From Methylohalomonas lacus (lineage in GTDB: Bacteria; Pseudomonadota; Gammaproteobacteria; Methylohalomonadales; Methylohalomonadaceae): a DNA stretch of 64,000 bases. Numbering within the stretch: position 1 is the stretch's first letter; the number at the start of each line of letters is the position of its first letter. Location: positions 62,001-126,000 of the forward strand of contig NZ_JANUCT010000001.1 in the NCBI RefSeq assembly GCF_024808875.1. Direction: 5' to 3'. This document shows, in pieces, positions 44,257-54,228 of this stretch. The position numbers and the translations under genes were made by a program. The notes beneath the pieces were generated by a model. That model ran no database searches. It was not told where the DNA came from and worked only from the letters and a program-made list of their open reading frames with translations.

Positions 44257-44838
44257 TCAGTGCAGGTCGAGAAAGTTCTGCAGAATATCGTGGCCGTAGC
44301 TGGTCAGGATCGATTCCGGGTGGAATTGCACGCCGTAGATCGGCAGCGTCTTGTGGCGCACACCCATGATCTCGTTGATCGAGCCATCGGCCTTCTGTGT
44401 CCAGGCGGTGACTTCCAGGCAGTCCGGCAGCGAGTCCTTGTCGATGACCAGCGAGTGATAGCGCGTCGCCGTGAACGGGTTGCTGAGGCCGCGGAAGACG
44501 TCACTGTCATTATGATAAACCTCCGACGTCTTGCCATGCATGATCGCGCCGGCGTGCACGACCTTGCCGCCGAACGCCTGGCCGATGCTCTGGTGGCCGA
44601 GACAGACGCCGAGGATCGGCAGCTTGCCCTGGTACTTTTCGATCGCCGCGACCGAGATACCGGCCTCGTTGGGCGTGCACGGCCCCGGTGAAATTACCAG
44701 GCGTTCCGGTTTGAGACTGCCGATTTCGTCGACCGTTATCTGGTCGTTACGCACCACGCGCACGTCGGCACCCAGCTCGCCCAGGTACTGCACCAGGTTA
44801 TAGGTGAAGGAGTCGTAATTATCGATCATCAACAGCAT
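44257..44838 (-). CDS. trpG: Anthranilate synthase, glutamine amidotransferase subunit
   Basis: 193 residues from ATG 44838 ([20 protein letters not shown]). Catalytic triad in [15 protein letters not shown] (Cys), and [10 protein letters not shown] (His, Glu). It provides ammonia to TrpE and may also serve PabB. Upstream frame to 44922 overlaps trpE and is not used. Confidence 0.96.
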   Translation of the reverse strand: MLLMIDNYDSFTYNLVQYLGELGADVRVVRNDQITVDEIGSLKPERLVISPGPCTPNEAGISVAAIEKYQGKLPILGVCLGHQSIGQAFGGKVVHAGAIMHGKTSEVYHNDSDVFRGLSNPFTATRYHSLVIDKDSLPDCLEVTAWTQKADGSINEIMGVRHKTLPIYGVQFHPESILTSYGHDILQNFLDLH

Positions 44839-44860
44839 GGCGGTGATCCCGGTCGTACGG

Positions 44861-46354
44861 CTAGGTGTCGGCCAGTGTGTGCAGGCCCTGTTCGGCCAGT
44901 GCCACGGCGCGGAACATGGCACGGCGCTTGTTCAGTGTCTCTTCCCATTCAGTTTCCGGCACCGAGTCGGCGACGATGCCGCCGCCGGCCTGGATATGCA
45001 GCATTTTATCCTTGATCACCGCCGTGCGTATGGCGATCGCGGTGTCCATGTTGCCGTTCCAGGCGAGGTAGCCGACCGCGCCGGCGTAGATGCCGCGCTT
45101 GACCGGTTCCAGCTCGTCGATGATCTCCATGGCGCGGATCTTCGGCGCACCGGATACGGTACCGGCCGGAAAGGTCGCGCGCAGTACGTCGATCGCCGAC
45201 AGTTCCGGCCGCAGCCGGCCGGTGACGTTGGAGACGATGTGCATGACGTGCGAGTAACGTTCGATAACCATTTTGTCGGTCAGTTGCACCGAGCCGATCT
45301 CGGCAACGCGGCCGACGTCGTTGCGGCCCAGGTCGATCAGCATCAGGTGTTCGGCCAGTTCCTTCGGATCCGCCAGCAGTTCCGACTCCAGCGCGCGGTC
45401 CTCGGCTTCGTCGGCGCCGCGCGGCCGGGTGCCGGCGATCGGCCGCACCGTGACTTCGCCGTCTTCCAGGCGCACGAGAATCTCCGGCGACGAGCCGACG
45501 ATGTGAAATTCGTCGAGGTCGAAGTAGAACATGTACGGCGACGGGTTCAGCGTGCGCAGGGCGCGGTAGACGTCCAGCGGTTCCGACTGATGGCAGCGGA
45601 TCGACATGCGCTGCGACGGCACCACCTGCATGACGTCGCCGTCGACGATGTACTGCTTGATGCGCTCGACCGCGTTCATGTAGCCCTCGCGCGAAAAGGT
45701 CGAGTCGAAGTCGTTCTCGTCCACGGTCACCGGCGCATGGGCGTGGCCGTAGGCCGGGCGGCTGTCGCGCAGGCGCCCGGCGATCGCATCGAGGCGTTGC
45801 TGGCCCTGGTTCAGGGCATCGTCAGTGGCCGGGTCGACGTGGATGATGATGTACAGCTTGCCGCTGAGGTTGTCGAAGACGACCACCTCGTCGGCCACCA
45901 TCAGCAGGATGTCCGGCAGGTCGAGCGGGTCCGGGTTGGCGCCATCGGCCAGCCGCGGCTCGATGTAGCGCACCGTGTCGTAGCCGAAGTAGCCGACCAG
46001 ACCGCCGCAGAAACGCGGCAGGTGATCGATTTCCGGGACCTTGAAGCGTGCCTGGTAGGCTTCGATCCAGGCCAGCGGATCGTCGGTCTCGACCTGCTCG
46101 ATCACGTCGCCGTCACGCGTGATGGTGACGGTGTGATCGTCGACGCGCAGCAGGGTCCGCGCCGGCAGGCCGATGATCGAATAGCGGCCCCACTTCTCGC
46201 CGCCCTGAACCGACTCGAACAGGAACGAGTTCGGGCCTTCGGCCAGCTTGACGTAGGCGGACAGCGGCGTGTCCATGTCGGCCAGTACCTCGCGCAGCAG
46301 CGGGATGTGGTTGTAACCGGCAGTGGCTAGCGTGTTGAAACGATCGGCGTTCAT
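44861..46354 (-). CDS. trpE: Anthranilate synthase component I
   Basis: 497 residues. [26 protein letters not shown] with LLESV-type feedback site [16 protein letters not shown]; chorismate-binding domain with [28 protein letters not shown], and [17 protein letters not shown]. Shorter gap upstream to gph (20 bases) indicates an rpe-gph-trpEGDC transcript. No Trp leader peptide was noted. Confidence 0.96.
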   Translation of the reverse strand: MNADRFNTLATAGYNHIPLLREVLADMDTPLSAYVKLAEGPNSFLFESVQGGEKWGRYSIIGLPARTLLRVDDHTVTITRDGDVIEQVETDDPLAWIEAYQARFKVPEIDHLPRFCGGLVGYFGYDTVRYIEPRLADGANPDPLDLPDILLMVADEVVVFDNLSGKLYIIIHVDPATDDALNQGQQRLDAIAGRLRDSRPAYGHAHAPVTVDENDFDSTFSREGYMNAVERIKQYIVDGDVMQVVPSQRMSIRCHQSEPLDVYRALRTLNPSPYMFYFDLDEFHIVGSSPEILVRLEDGEVTVRPIAGTRPRGADEAEDRALESELLADPKELAEHLMLIDLGRNDVGRVAEIGSVQLTDKMVIERYSHVMHIVSNVTGRLRPELSAIDVLRATFPAGTVSGAPKIRAMEIIDELEPVKRGIYAGAVGYLAWNGNMDTAIAIRTAVIKDKMLHIQAGGGIVADSVPETEWEETLNKRRAMFRAVALAEQGLHTLADT

Positions 46355-46374
46355 AGGGATTCGCGGCTGAAAGT

Positions 46375-47064
46375 TCAGGCGGCGGCACGCGGCAATAACG
46401 CGGACAGCTCGGCCAGCGTGTCGATGACGTGGTCCGGTGCGGCCGCGCGGATGTCACGGCCGTTGTTATAGCCGTAACTGACGCCAACGATATCGACGCC
46501 GGCGGCACGTGCCGCACGGACGTCGGTGATCGAGTCACCGACCATCAGCATCTGTGTCGCCGTTACCTGCAGCTGTGCGCCGGCGTGCTGCAGCGGCAGC
46601 GGATCCGGTTTGCGCCGCGGCAGCGAGTCGCCGCTCAGGACCAGGCTGAAATGATCGTAAACGCCCAGTGCGTCCAGCAACAGATCAGTGAAACGACTGT
46701 GCTTGTTGGTGATGCAGGCCAGCTGGTAGCCGGCCGCCCGCAGTTCGTTCAGGCTGCGCTCGGCGCCCGGGTAGAAGCGACTGTGCACGCATGGCCGCGC
46801 GGCGTAGGCTTCGAGAAACACAGGCCAGCCGCGGGCCAGCAGGTCAGCATCCGGCTCGGCCGTAAGGTCGTTTGTCAGGGCGCGCCGGACCAGCCGTTCC
46901 ATGCCGTTGCCGACCCAGTCACGGACCCGCGCCTCGCCGCGTGCCGGCAGGTCGAGCGCGGCCTGCATGGCATCCACCGCGGCGGCCAGGTCCGGTACGG
47001 TGTCGACCAGTGTGCCGTCGAGGTCGAAGGCGATCAGGCGCTTGGCGGTGAACACGAGGGTCAT
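46375..47064 (-). CDS. gph: Phosphoglycolate phosphatase
   Basis: 229 residues. HAD motif [12 protein letters not shown], motif II ITNKHS, motif III KPDPLPL, motif [14 protein letters not shown]. Clears 2-phosphoglycolate from DNA repair and photorespiration. Follows rpe by 12 bases. Confidence 0.95.
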   Translation of the reverse strand: MTLVFTAKRLIAFDLDGTLVDTVPDLAAAVDAMQAALDLPARGEARVRDWVGNGMERLVRRALTNDLTAEPDADLLARGWPVFLEAYAARPCVHSRFYPGAERSLNELRAAGYQLACITNKHSRFTDLLLDALGVYDHFSLVLSGDSLPRRKPDPLPLQHAGAQLQVTATQMLMVGDSITDVRAARAAGVDIVGVSYGYNNGRDIRAAAPDHVIDTLAELSALLPRAAA

Positions 47065-47076
47065 TCCGGAGTGTGG

Positions 47077-47745
47077 TCAGGCCGTAGCAAGTTGCTGGCG
47101 CATGGCCGCGATGGTGGCGGCGTAGTCGTTGCTGCCGAAGATCGCGGAGCCGGCAACGAAGGTGTCGGCGCCGGCGGCGGCGACTTCGGCAATGTTGTCG
47201 ACCTTGATACCGCCATCAATCTCCAGGCGCACATCGCAGCCGCTGGCATCGATGAACGCGCGTGCCTCGCGCAGCTTGGCCAGCGCCGAGTGAATGAAGG
47301 ACTGGCCGCCGAAGCCGGGGTTCACCGACATCAGCAAGACCATGTCGATCTTCTCAATCGTGTGTTTGAGATAGTCCAGCGGCGTTGCCGGGTTGAACAC
47401 CAGGCCGGCCTTGCAGCCCTGGTCCCGGATCAGCTGCAGCGTACGGTCGATATGCTCGCTGGCCTCCGGGTGAAAGGTGATGTAGCTGGAGCCGGCGCGG
47501 GCGAATTCCGGGATCAGCGCGTCCACCGGCTTGACCATCAGGTGCGTGTCGATGGTCGCAGTGATGCCGTAATCGCGCAGCGCCTTGACGATCACCGGGC
47601 CAAACGTCAGGTTCGGCACATAGTGGTTGTCCATGACGTCGACGTGGATGAAATCGGCGCCGGCGCCGAGCACCGCCTCGGCCTCGGCGCCGAGTCGGGC
47701 CAGGTCCGCGGACAGGATGGACGGCGCGATGATGTAGTCTTGCAT
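47077..47745 (-). CDS. rpe: Ribulose-phosphate 3-epimerase
   Basis: 222 residues from ATG 47745 ([19 protein letters not shown]); the frame to 47907 is an unused extension. [28 protein letters not shown]-type loop ([15 protein letters not shown]), and [12 protein letters not shown] hold the metal-binding residues. First gene of the trp cluster. Confidence 0.96.
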   Translation of the reverse strand: MQDYIIAPSILSADLARLGAEAEAVLGAGADFIHVDVMDNHYVPNLTFGPVIVKALRDYGITATIDTHLMVKPVDALIPEFARAGSSYITFHPEASEHIDRTLQLIRDQGCKAGLVFNPATPLDYLKHTIEKIDMVLLMSVNPGFGGQSFIHSALAKLREARAFIDASGCDVRLEIDGGIKVDNIAEVAAAGADTFVAGSAIFGSNDYAATIAAMRQQLATA

Positions 47746-47954
47746 AGTCGTATGCTTACGGGTTGCTGAATCGTCCAAAAAAGGACCGGAAAATCCGTTT
47801 GTTGCGCCGTTATCGCGAGCAGCGGCAGGCGACCGGCGCAAAGACAGCAACTTTACCCGATCGCGCCTGTTCAGGCCAACGCCGCACCGCCATGTCTGGT
47901 ACGGCACCGGGTCGCTCTCTATACTGGTCGGCCAGTTACGGGGGACCTGCCATC

Positions 47955-48797
47955 ATGCTTTTATCCGGCCGCTTGCTGGCATTACTGCGTCTGTTCGTGC
48001 TGGCCTGCAGCCTGCTGCAGGCGCCGGGTGGATTCGCGGCCAGCGAGCGTGAACAGCAACTGGCCGAGCGTCTGGCGGCGCAAACGGGTTCGGGCGAGCA
48101 GGTCTGGCTGACCGCCGGCGATGAACCTTTCCTGGCGTTACACAACGCGGTGCTCGGCGCGCTGCCGCGCCGTGCCGTGCTGCTGGTTCACAATATGGGC
48201 GGTCACGCCGACTGGCCCGAGGTCATTGCGCCGCTGCGCCGCGGTCTGACCGAGCTGGGCTGGAGCACGCTGTCGCTGCAGATGCCGCTGCTGGCTGCCG
48301 GCGCCCTGGCCGATGACTACGGGCGTACCTTGCCAGCCGCCGGCCGGCGCATCGACAGCGGCATTGATTATCTGCGCGATCAGGGTTACGGCCAGGTCGT
48401 GCTGCTGGGGTACGGTTTCGGCGCCAGCCAGGCGCTGGCCTACCTGGCGGAAAATGACACGGCCGACGGCCTGATTCTCGTCGGTATCCTGGCGCGCGAA
48501 TTCCTGCAGCCGGCGCCGGACCTGCCGGAACTGCTGGGTCGGCTGGACCAGCCGGTGCTGGATGTCTACGGCCGTAACGATTTTCCCGAGGTGATCGAGC
48601 GTGCCCAGGCCCGGCGCCGCGCCGCCACCGGCGCCTACAGTCAGCGGGCCGTCGCCGGCGCCGATCACTATTTCACGGGCCGGGAACAACGCCTGCTGGC
48701 TGTGCTCGGCAACTGGCTGAACGAGACATTCGCAGTTGCCGGCGACACATCTTATGATGGGCAGGCTGACGGCAGCGCGTCACGATTGCCGGACTAG
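47955..48797 (+). CDS. DUF3530 family secreted alpha/beta-hydrolase-like protein
   Basis: 280 residues from ATG 47955. A signal peptide (MLLSGRLLALLRLFVLACSL...GFAASERE) supports this start over the longer frame at 47763. VLLVHNMGGHADWPEVI, a nucleophile-elbow-like LLGYGFGASQALAYL (Gly in place of the serine in GxSxG), and GADHYF near the end. The altered elbow suggests a non-catalytic or unusual hydrolase. Divergent from rpe. Confidence 0.8.
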   Translation: MLLSGRLLALLRLFVLACSLLQAPGGFAASEREQQLAERLAAQTGSGEQVWLTAGDEPFLALHNAVLGALPRRAVLLVHNMGGHADWPEVIAPLRRGLTELGWSTLSLQMPLLAAGALADDYGRTLPAAGRRIDSGIDYLRDQGYGQVVLLGYGFGASQALAYLAENDTADGLILVGILAREFLQPAPDLPELLGRLDQPVLDVYGRNDFPEVIERAQARRRAATGAYSQRAVAGADHYFTGREQRLLAVLGNWLNETFAVAGDTSYDGQADGSASRLPD

Positions 48798-48863
48798 TCA
48801 TGCCGGCATGTTTCAAGGACTGGCAACAACATTAATACGCTATCAATTAAGGGGAAGACGACC

Positions 48864-49232
48864 ATGCAAGATACAGTGGAAATGCAGCCCGAGCCGAACA
48901 AGGACGAACGTACCTGGGGCATGTTGTGCCACCTGAGTGCCTTTGCCGGCTTTATCATTCCATTCGGCGGCATCATCGCGCCGCTGATCATCTGGCTGAT
49001 CAAAAAGGACGAGATGCCCTTCGTCAACGATCAGGGCAAGGAGGCAATCAATTTCCAGATCACGGTCTTTATCGCCGCACTGATCTGTTTCGTGCTGATG
49101 TTTGTCGGTATCGGCTTTCTGCTGCTGTTTGCACTGGCCATTTATGCCATCGTCATGATCATCATCGCGACCATCAAGGCGAACGAGGGCAGCTATTACC
49201 GTTATCCCCACGCCCTGCGCCTGATCAAGTAG
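48864..49232 (+). CDS. DUF4870 membrane protein
   Basis: 122 residues. ERTWGMLCHLSAFAGFIIPFGGIIAPLIIWLIKKDEMPFVNDQGKEAINFQIT is diagnostic of DUF4870/Tic20-like proteins, with two more hydrophobic helices. Function unknown. GGGGAAG site precedes ATG. Confidence 0.88.
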   Translation: MQDTVEMQPEPNKDERTWGMLCHLSAFAGFIIPFGGIIAPLIIWLIKKDEMPFVNDQGKEAINFQITVFIAALICFVLMFVGIGFLLLFALAIYAIVMIIIATIKANEGSYYRYPHALRLIK

Positions 49233-49280
49233 CAGCCGTGCCGTCGGTTCATGGACCGGGCGGGGGACCGGTCCATGGCC

Positions 49281-50354
49281 CTAGCGGCCGTGCTGTGCCA
49301 GCGCCCAGTCGACGTGTTCGCGTACCATGGCCGAGGCGTGGTTGCGGCGTGACTCGAGTGCGCCAATGACCGCGTCGCTGGTCGGTGCGTTGCCCAACGC
49401 CACGGCGATGTTGCGCAGCCAGCAGTCATGACCGATGCGGCGGATGGCCGAACCGGCAGTTTTGCTCTGGAACGTCGCTTCATCCCAGGCGAACAGGTCG
49501 ACCAGCGCAGCGCTGTCGAGACCGTGGCGAACCTCGAAATCGGCCTTGTCGCTGGGGTGGGCGAACTTGTTCCACGGGCAGATCAGCTGGCAGTCATCAC
49601 AGCCGTAGATGCGGTTGCCGATCGCCTTGCGGAATTCGACCGGGATCGAACCGCGTAGCTCGATGGTCAGGTAGGAAATGCAGCGTCGCGCGTCGACCTG
49701 GTAGGGACCGACGATCGCCTGTGTCGGGCAAATGTCCATGCAGGCGGTGCAGCTGCCGCAATGATCCGTTGCAAATTCATCATCGACCGGCAGTGCCAGG
49801 TCGGTGTAGAGCTCGCCGAGAAAGAACCAGGAACCGGCCTGCGGGTGGATCAGGTTGGAGTGTTTGCCGATCCAGCCGAGCCCGGCATTGCGGGCCAGCG
49901 CCTTTTCCAGCACCGGCGCGCTGTCGGTGAAGGCACGGTAGCCGAATGTGCCGACTTCGTTCTGCAACCAGTCGGCGAGTTTCTGCAGACGGCTGCGCAT
50001 GACCTTATGGTAGTCACGGCCGAGCGCGTAGCGCGAGACGTAACCGCGCTGCTTGTCCAGCAGCACCCGGTGTGGCGCCTCGGCCTGTGGCGGCAGGTAG
50101 TCCATGCGCACCGAGATGACGCGGATCGTGCCGGGTACGAGTTCGTCCGGGCGCGAACGCTTGCGGCCATGGCGGCTCATGTAATCCATCTCGCCGTGGT
50201 AGCCGGCAGCCAGCCATTTTTCCAGGTAGGCCTCGTCCCGGCTCAGGTCGACGCCGCTGATCCCCAGCGCCTGGAAACCCAGCCGCTCGGATTCGTCGCG
50301 CAGGCGCCGCGCCAGTTCCGTGCTGTTGACCGGGTTGTCGGTTGTCGGACTCAT
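49281..50354 (-). CDS. queG: Epoxyqueuosine reductase
   Basis: 357 residues from ATG 50354. Iron-sulfur ligands in CGSCTACMDICPTQAIVGPYQVDARRC and CDDCQLICPWNKFA; cobalamin-binding N-terminal half with DYLPPQA; C-terminal HEAT-like part. Performs the last step of queuosine synthesis in tRNA. Often next to a tRNA threonylcarbamoyl gene (tsaE), which is not here. Confidence 0.95.
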   Translation of the reverse strand: MSPTTDNPVNSTELARRLRDESERLGFQALGISGVDLSRDEAYLEKWLAAGYHGEMDYMSRHGRKRSRPDELVPGTIRVISVRMDYLPPQAEAPHRVLLDKQRGYVSRYALGRDYHKVMRSRLQKLADWLQNEVGTFGYRAFTDSAPVLEKALARNAGLGWIGKHSNLIHPQAGSWFFLGELYTDLALPVDDEFATDHCGSCTACMDICPTQAIVGPYQVDARRCISYLTIELRGSIPVEFRKAIGNRIYGCDDCQLICPWNKFAHPSDKADFEVRHGLDSAALVDLFAWDEATFQSKTAGSAIRRIGHDCWLRNIAVALGNAPTSDAVIGALESRRNHASAMVREHVDWALAQHGR

Positions 50355-50442
50355 CACACCCAGTCTAATCGTTCGCGCCGATCGTGTCCGTGGTCTGCCG
50401 CCAGTTTGTTATGATGGCACTAAACCCGGGACACCGCCGCCG

Positions 50443-51549
50443 ATGTTCGAATACCTGAATTCCTGGTACCGCCGTTATTTTTCCGATCCGCAGGCCGCGC
50501 TGATGGTCGTGCTGCTGGTCGTCAGCCTGATCATTCTGCTGACCCTGGGGACGACACTGGCGCCACTGCTGGCGGCTATCGTGCTGACCTATCTTCTCGA
50601 AGGGCCGATCCAGAGACTGGAGCGCCGCGGTCTGTCGCGTGTGTTGTCGATGAACCTGGTGTTCTTCACCTTCATCGCGTTTCTCATCTTCATCGTCCTC
50701 GGCCTGATACCGATTCTCTGGCGCCAGCTGGCACAGTTTTTCCAGGAACTGCCGCGCATGATCAACAACGGCCAGGATCTGTTGCTGCGTCTGCCGGAAC
50801 TCTATCCGCAGATTGTCAGCGAAGAGCAGGTGTGGAATTTAATCAACGCCCTGCGCAGTGGTATTACCGATATCGGTTCGAACTTCCTGTCGCTGTCGCT
50901 GGCGACGATCCCGGCGGCCGTGACCATTCTCGTCTACCTGTTCCTGGTGCCGTTGATGATGTACTTCTTTCTCAAGGACAAGGCGGAGATTCTGGATTGG
51001 CTGAGTCGTTTCCTGCCGCGCGAACGGCGGCTGGTGCGCGACGTCTGGCAGGAGATGGACGCGCAAATGGGCAACTATATCCGCGGCAAGGTCTACGAGA
51101 TTCTCATCGTCGGTGCCGCCGCCTACATCCTGTTTACCGTGCTGGGACTGGCGTATGCGCCATTGCTGGCGGCGTTGGTGGGGGTGTCGGTACTCATTCC
51201 CTATATCGGCGCCGCCGCGGTGACGGTGCCGGTGGCACTGGTCGGCTACTTCCAGTGGGGCTGGAGCCACGAATTCACGGTGCTGATACTCGGCTATTTC
51301 GTGCTGCAGTTTCTCGACGGCAACGTGCTGGTGCCGGTACTGTTTTCCGAGGCCAACGCCCTGCATCCGAACGCGATCATCGTTGCCATCCTGGTGTTCG
51401 GCGGTATCTGGGGCTTTTGGGGCGTGTTCTTCGCCATTCCGCTGGCGACGCTGGTAAAGGCACTGATCAATGCCTGGCCGACGACGCAGGAGCTGACCGG
51501 GCAGTCGGCCACAGCTGCCGGTGGCGATGACGCAAACAACGGCAGCTGA
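50443..51549 (+). CDS. AI-2E family transporter (PerM-like)
   Basis: 368 residues from ATG 50443; the longer frame at 50320 overlaps queG. Eight or so membrane helices, with LLAAIVLTYLLEGPIQRLERRGLSR, a large loop, and VLIPYIGAAAVTVPVALVGYFQWG...DGNVLVPVLFSEANALHPNAIIVAILVFGGIWGFWGVFFAIPLATLVKAL, the family signature. PerM-type proteins next to bcp and PhoH are conserved in several gammaproteobacteria. Substrate unknown. Confidence 0.9.
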   Translation: MFEYLNSWYRRYFSDPQAALMVVLLVVSLIILLTLGTTLAPLLAAIVLTYLLEGPIQRLERRGLSRVLSMNLVFFTFIAFLIFIVLGLIPILWRQLAQFFQELPRMINNGQDLLLRLPELYPQIVSEEQVWNLINALRSGITDIGSNFLSLSLATIPAAVTILVYLFLVPLMMYFFLKDKAEILDWLSRFLPRERRLVRDVWQEMDAQMGNYIRGKVYEILIVGAAAYILFTVLGLAYAPLLAALVGVSVLIPYIGAAAVTVPVALVGYFQWGWSHEFTVLILGYFVLQFLDGNVLVPVLFSEANALHPNAIIVAILVFGGIWGFWGVFFAIPLATLVKALINAWPTTQELTGQSATAAGGDDANNGS

Positions 51550-51580
51550 TTCCGAAAGATCGCCATGCCCGGCCGGCCAA

Positions 51581-52126
51581 TCAGCCGTTCGGCTGGAACT
51601 CCGCGACGATCGCGGGGCGACACAGGCGCCAGGCAATCCAGCCACACAACAGGCTCAGCGCGACGGCCAGGACGAGCGACAAGATATCCAGCCCGCTGGC
51701 GAAATCCTGCCGTGCCAGCGTGCCTGTCGCAGGCTCGCGCGCAGATTGTTGCTGCAACAGCAGTGAGGCGATATTCCAGACGATAACCAGGCCCATCAGG
51801 GCGACGAACAGGCGCCGGCCCCAGTTGCGCCGCTTCAGCAGGGCGATCGCTGCGGTCAGCGTGACCACCGCCAGCAGTAACAGGCACAGGAACAGCGTGC
51901 CGATGTGCCGGGCGGTGAAGGCGTTCGGCGCCATCTGCTGCAGTTGCTCCGCACTGAGCAGGAAATGAACGGCAATGTTCTGCATGACGGCAATAAATGT
52001 TGCAAAGCCGCCAAGCACGATGAAGACCCAGGCGACCACGCTGACGAAAGCTGAGCGTTGTGTGTGCGAGTTGACTGGTGACGGGTGATTAGTGATCGAC
52101 AAGGTTCGACTCCTGTGGGAGTGCAT
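51581..52126 (-). CDS. Hypothetical four-helix membrane protein
   Basis: Up to 181 residues. Four hydrophobic segments (FVSVVAWVFIVLGGFATFIAVM; LGTLFLCLLLLAVVTLTAAIALL; RLFVALMGLVIVWNIASLLL; LVLAVALSLLCGWIAWRLC). The N-terminal ~24 residues are hydrophilic and the exact start is uncertain. No recognised family. Convergent with the AI-2E gene. Confidence 0.65.
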   Translation of the reverse strand: MHSHRSRTLSITNHPSPVNSHTQRSAFVSVVAWVFIVLGGFATFIAVMQNIAVHFLLSAEQLQQMAPNAFTARHIGTLFLCLLLLAVVTLTAAIALLKRRNWGRRLFVALMGLVIVWNIASLLLQQQSAREPATGTLARQDFASGLDILSLVLAVALSLLCGWIAWRLCRPAIVAEFQPNG

Positions 52127-52155
52127 TAACTAACAGCGCGTAGCGCCCCTTCAAT

Positions 52156-52178
52156 CCCTCCCCCGTCAAGGGGGAGGG
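52156..52178. repeat. Perfect hairpin CCCTCCCCC/GGGGGAGGG
   Basis: Nine-bp stem with a GTCAA loop between the four-helix protein gene and the phoH-like gene. No U tract. May be a REP-like hairpin or a factor-independent stop for the minus-strand phoH gene. Confidence 0.5.
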
Positions 52179-52274
52179 AATATGACTTGGTGGCTGGTTA
52201 ATTGGTTATCGAAATTGAATTGTTTCTTGACATCGAAACAAGGTCGCTCACGTTTTTTTAGTCACCAGTCACCA

Positions 52275-53699
52275 TCAAAGCATCTCGCTGGCGAAGTCGG
52301 CCAGTCGCGAGCGTTCGCCGCGCGCCAGCGTGATGTGGCCGCTGTGCAGCCAGTCGCGGAAGCGCTCGACGACAAAAGTCAGGCCCGAGGTCGTTTCCGA
52401 CAGGTAAGGGGTGTCGATCTGGCTGATGTTGCCGAGGCAGACGATCTTGCTGCCCGGACCGGCGCGCGTGATCAGCGTCTTCATCTGTTTCGACGTCAGG
52501 TTCTGCGCCTCGTCGAGGATTATGTAGCGGTTGAGGAAGGTACGCCCGCGCATGAAGTTCAGCGACCTGAGCTTGATGCGTTTCTGGATGAGGTCGTCGG
52601 TGGCGGCGCGGCCCCACTCGCCACCTACCTCCGACTGCGTCAGCACTTCCAGGTTGTCCATCAGTGCGCCCATCCACGGCGCCATTTTTTCTTCCTCGGT
52701 ACCGGGCAGGAAACCGATGTCCTCGCCGACCGGGATGGTTACGCGGGTAATGATGATCTCGCGGTAGCGGCGCGTGTCGAGGGTTTGCTGCAGACCGGCG
52801 GCGAGCGCCAGCAGGGTCTTGCCGGTGCCGGCGGCGCCGAGCAGGGAGACGATATCGACCTCCGGGTCCAGCAGCAGGTTGAGTGCAAAGTTCTGTTCCG
52901 TGTTGCGCGCGTTGATGCCCCAGACCGAGTTGTGTCCCTTGCGGTAGTCGGTTGCCAGCTGCACGGTCGTGCCGTCGGTGTCGTGGTCCTTGACGATGGC
53001 TTCGAACTGTTCTTCGCCCTCGGTATACAGACATTGCTGGCTGTGCGGTCGTTCCACCAGCGGTGTCTTGAAACGGTAGTAGGTGCGTTCACCCTGCTGC
53101 CAGGACTCCAGGTTGCGGCCGTGCTCGGCCCAGAAGTCGCCGTCGATGCGGGCGACGCCGGTGTACAGCAGGTCGGCATCGTCCAGCACTTTGTCGTTGT
53201 AGTAATCCTCGGCCTGGATGCCGAGCACGCGCGCCTTGATGCGCAGATTGATGTCCTTCGACACCAGCGTGACCAGGCGATCCTGGCGTGTCTCCTGCAG
53301 TGACAGGGTGGTCGCGAGGATGGAATTGTCGACGTTCTTGCCCGGCAGGTAGGCCGGTAGTTCATTGGCCAGGTTGTGGGTCTGCAGATATAGGCGACCG
53401 GCCGGTGGCAGCGGCTGGTCGTCGTGGCCGTTACCATTGCCATTACACGGGCCGGGTAACGGCAGACCCTCGTCAATGCGTTCCTTGTCGGCGTTGCCGA
53501 TCAGATCGTCGAGGAAGCGACTGACCTGGCGGACGTTGCGTGCGACCTCGGAAACTCCTTTTTTGCCGGCATCAAGTTCCTCGAGTACCACCATCGGCAG
53601 GAACAGGTCGTGTTCCTGGAAGCGGAACAGGGCGGTCGGATCATGCATGAGCACATTGGTGTCGAGTACGAACAAACGCAGACTATCGGCGTCGGACAT
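52275..53699 (-). CDS. PIN-PhoH fusion protein (PhoH2-like)
   Basis: 474 residues from ATG 53699 (MSDADSLRLFVLDTNVLMHDPTALFRF). N-terminal PIN RNase domain with acidic residues DTNVLMHD and LVSKDINLR; C-terminal PhoH ATPase with Walker A GAAGTGKTLLAL and FIIDEAQN-type Walker B (YIILDEAQNLTSKQM). Such fusions are RNA-unwinding ribonucleases, in some bacteria toxin-like. A longer frame to 53759 overlaps bcp. Confidence 0.92.
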   Translation of the reverse strand: MSDADSLRLFVLDTNVLMHDPTALFRFQEHDLFLPMVVLEELDAGKKGVSEVARNVRQVSRFLDDLIGNADKERIDEGLPLPGPCNGNGNGHDDQPLPPAGRLYLQTHNLANELPAYLPGKNVDNSILATTLSLQETRQDRLVTLVSKDINLRIKARVLGIQAEDYYNDKVLDDADLLYTGVARIDGDFWAEHGRNLESWQQGERTYYRFKTPLVERPHSQQCLYTEGEEQFEAIVKDHDTDGTTVQLATDYRKGHNSVWGINARNTEQNFALNLLLDPEVDIVSLLGAAGTGKTLLALAAGLQQTLDTRRYREIIITRVTIPVGEDIGFLPGTEEEKMAPWMGALMDNLEVLTQSEVGGEWGRAATDDLIQKRIKLRSLNFMRGRTFLNRYIILDEAQNLTSKQMKTLITRAGPGSKIVCLGNISQIDTPYLSETTSGLTFVVERFRDWLHSGHITLARGERSRLADFASEML

Positions 53700-53715
53700 C
53701 TGGGCGGATCCCCCG

Positions 53716-54183
53716 TTAGATTGATTTGACGGCTTCAAGAACCTCCGCGACGTGACCATCGACCTTGACCTTGCGCCATTCCTGTCGCAATACGCCGGTT
53801 TCGTCGATGAGGAAGGTGCTGCGCTCGATGCCCATCACTTTCTTGCCGTACATGTTCTTTTCCTTGAGTACATCGAACATGCGACAGAGCTCTTCCTCGC
53901 TGTCCGATAACAACTCGAACGGAAAGCATTGCTTGTCCTTGAATTTTTCATGCGACTGGATGCTGTCGCGCGAGACACCGAGAATGACGGCGTTGTGGCT
54001 GATGAACTTGCGCATGTTGTCGCGAAAATCCTGACCTTCGGTGGTGCAACCCGGGGTGTTGTCCTTGGGGTAGAAGTACAGTACCAGTTTGTGACCCTTG
54101 AGATCCTTGAGACTGATTTCCTGATCACCGGTGGCTGGCAGTTTGAAATCGGGAACTTTTTTGCCGACTTTGACTTGGCTCAT
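53716..54183 (-). CDS. bcp: Thioredoxin-dependent thiol peroxidase (Bcp/PrxQ)
   Basis: 155 residues. Peroxidatic Cys46 in KDNTPGCTTEGQDFRD. The resolving cysteine of E. coli BCP, five residues later, is absent (Glu/Gly there); Cys86 and Cys100 are the only others. Adjacent to gcvR, as in E. coli. Confidence 0.94.
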   Translation of the reverse strand: MSQVKVGKKVPDFKLPATGDQEISLKDLKGHKLVLYFYPKDNTPGCTTEGQDFRDNMRKFISHNAVILGVSRDSIQSHEKFKDKQCFPFELLSDSEEELCRMFDVLKEKNMYGKKVMGIERSTFLIDETGVLRQEWRKVKVDGHVAEVLEAVKSI

Positions 54184-54228
54184 GGTTGTATTGTCCGCGA
54201 TTGTGAATGAATGTATTTGGTCGTTGTT

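Noticed and set aside
44837-46330. 497-codon plus-strand open frame opposite trpE
   Set aside because: Asp/Arg/Val-rich translation with no domain; trpE on the other strand is complete with all motifs.
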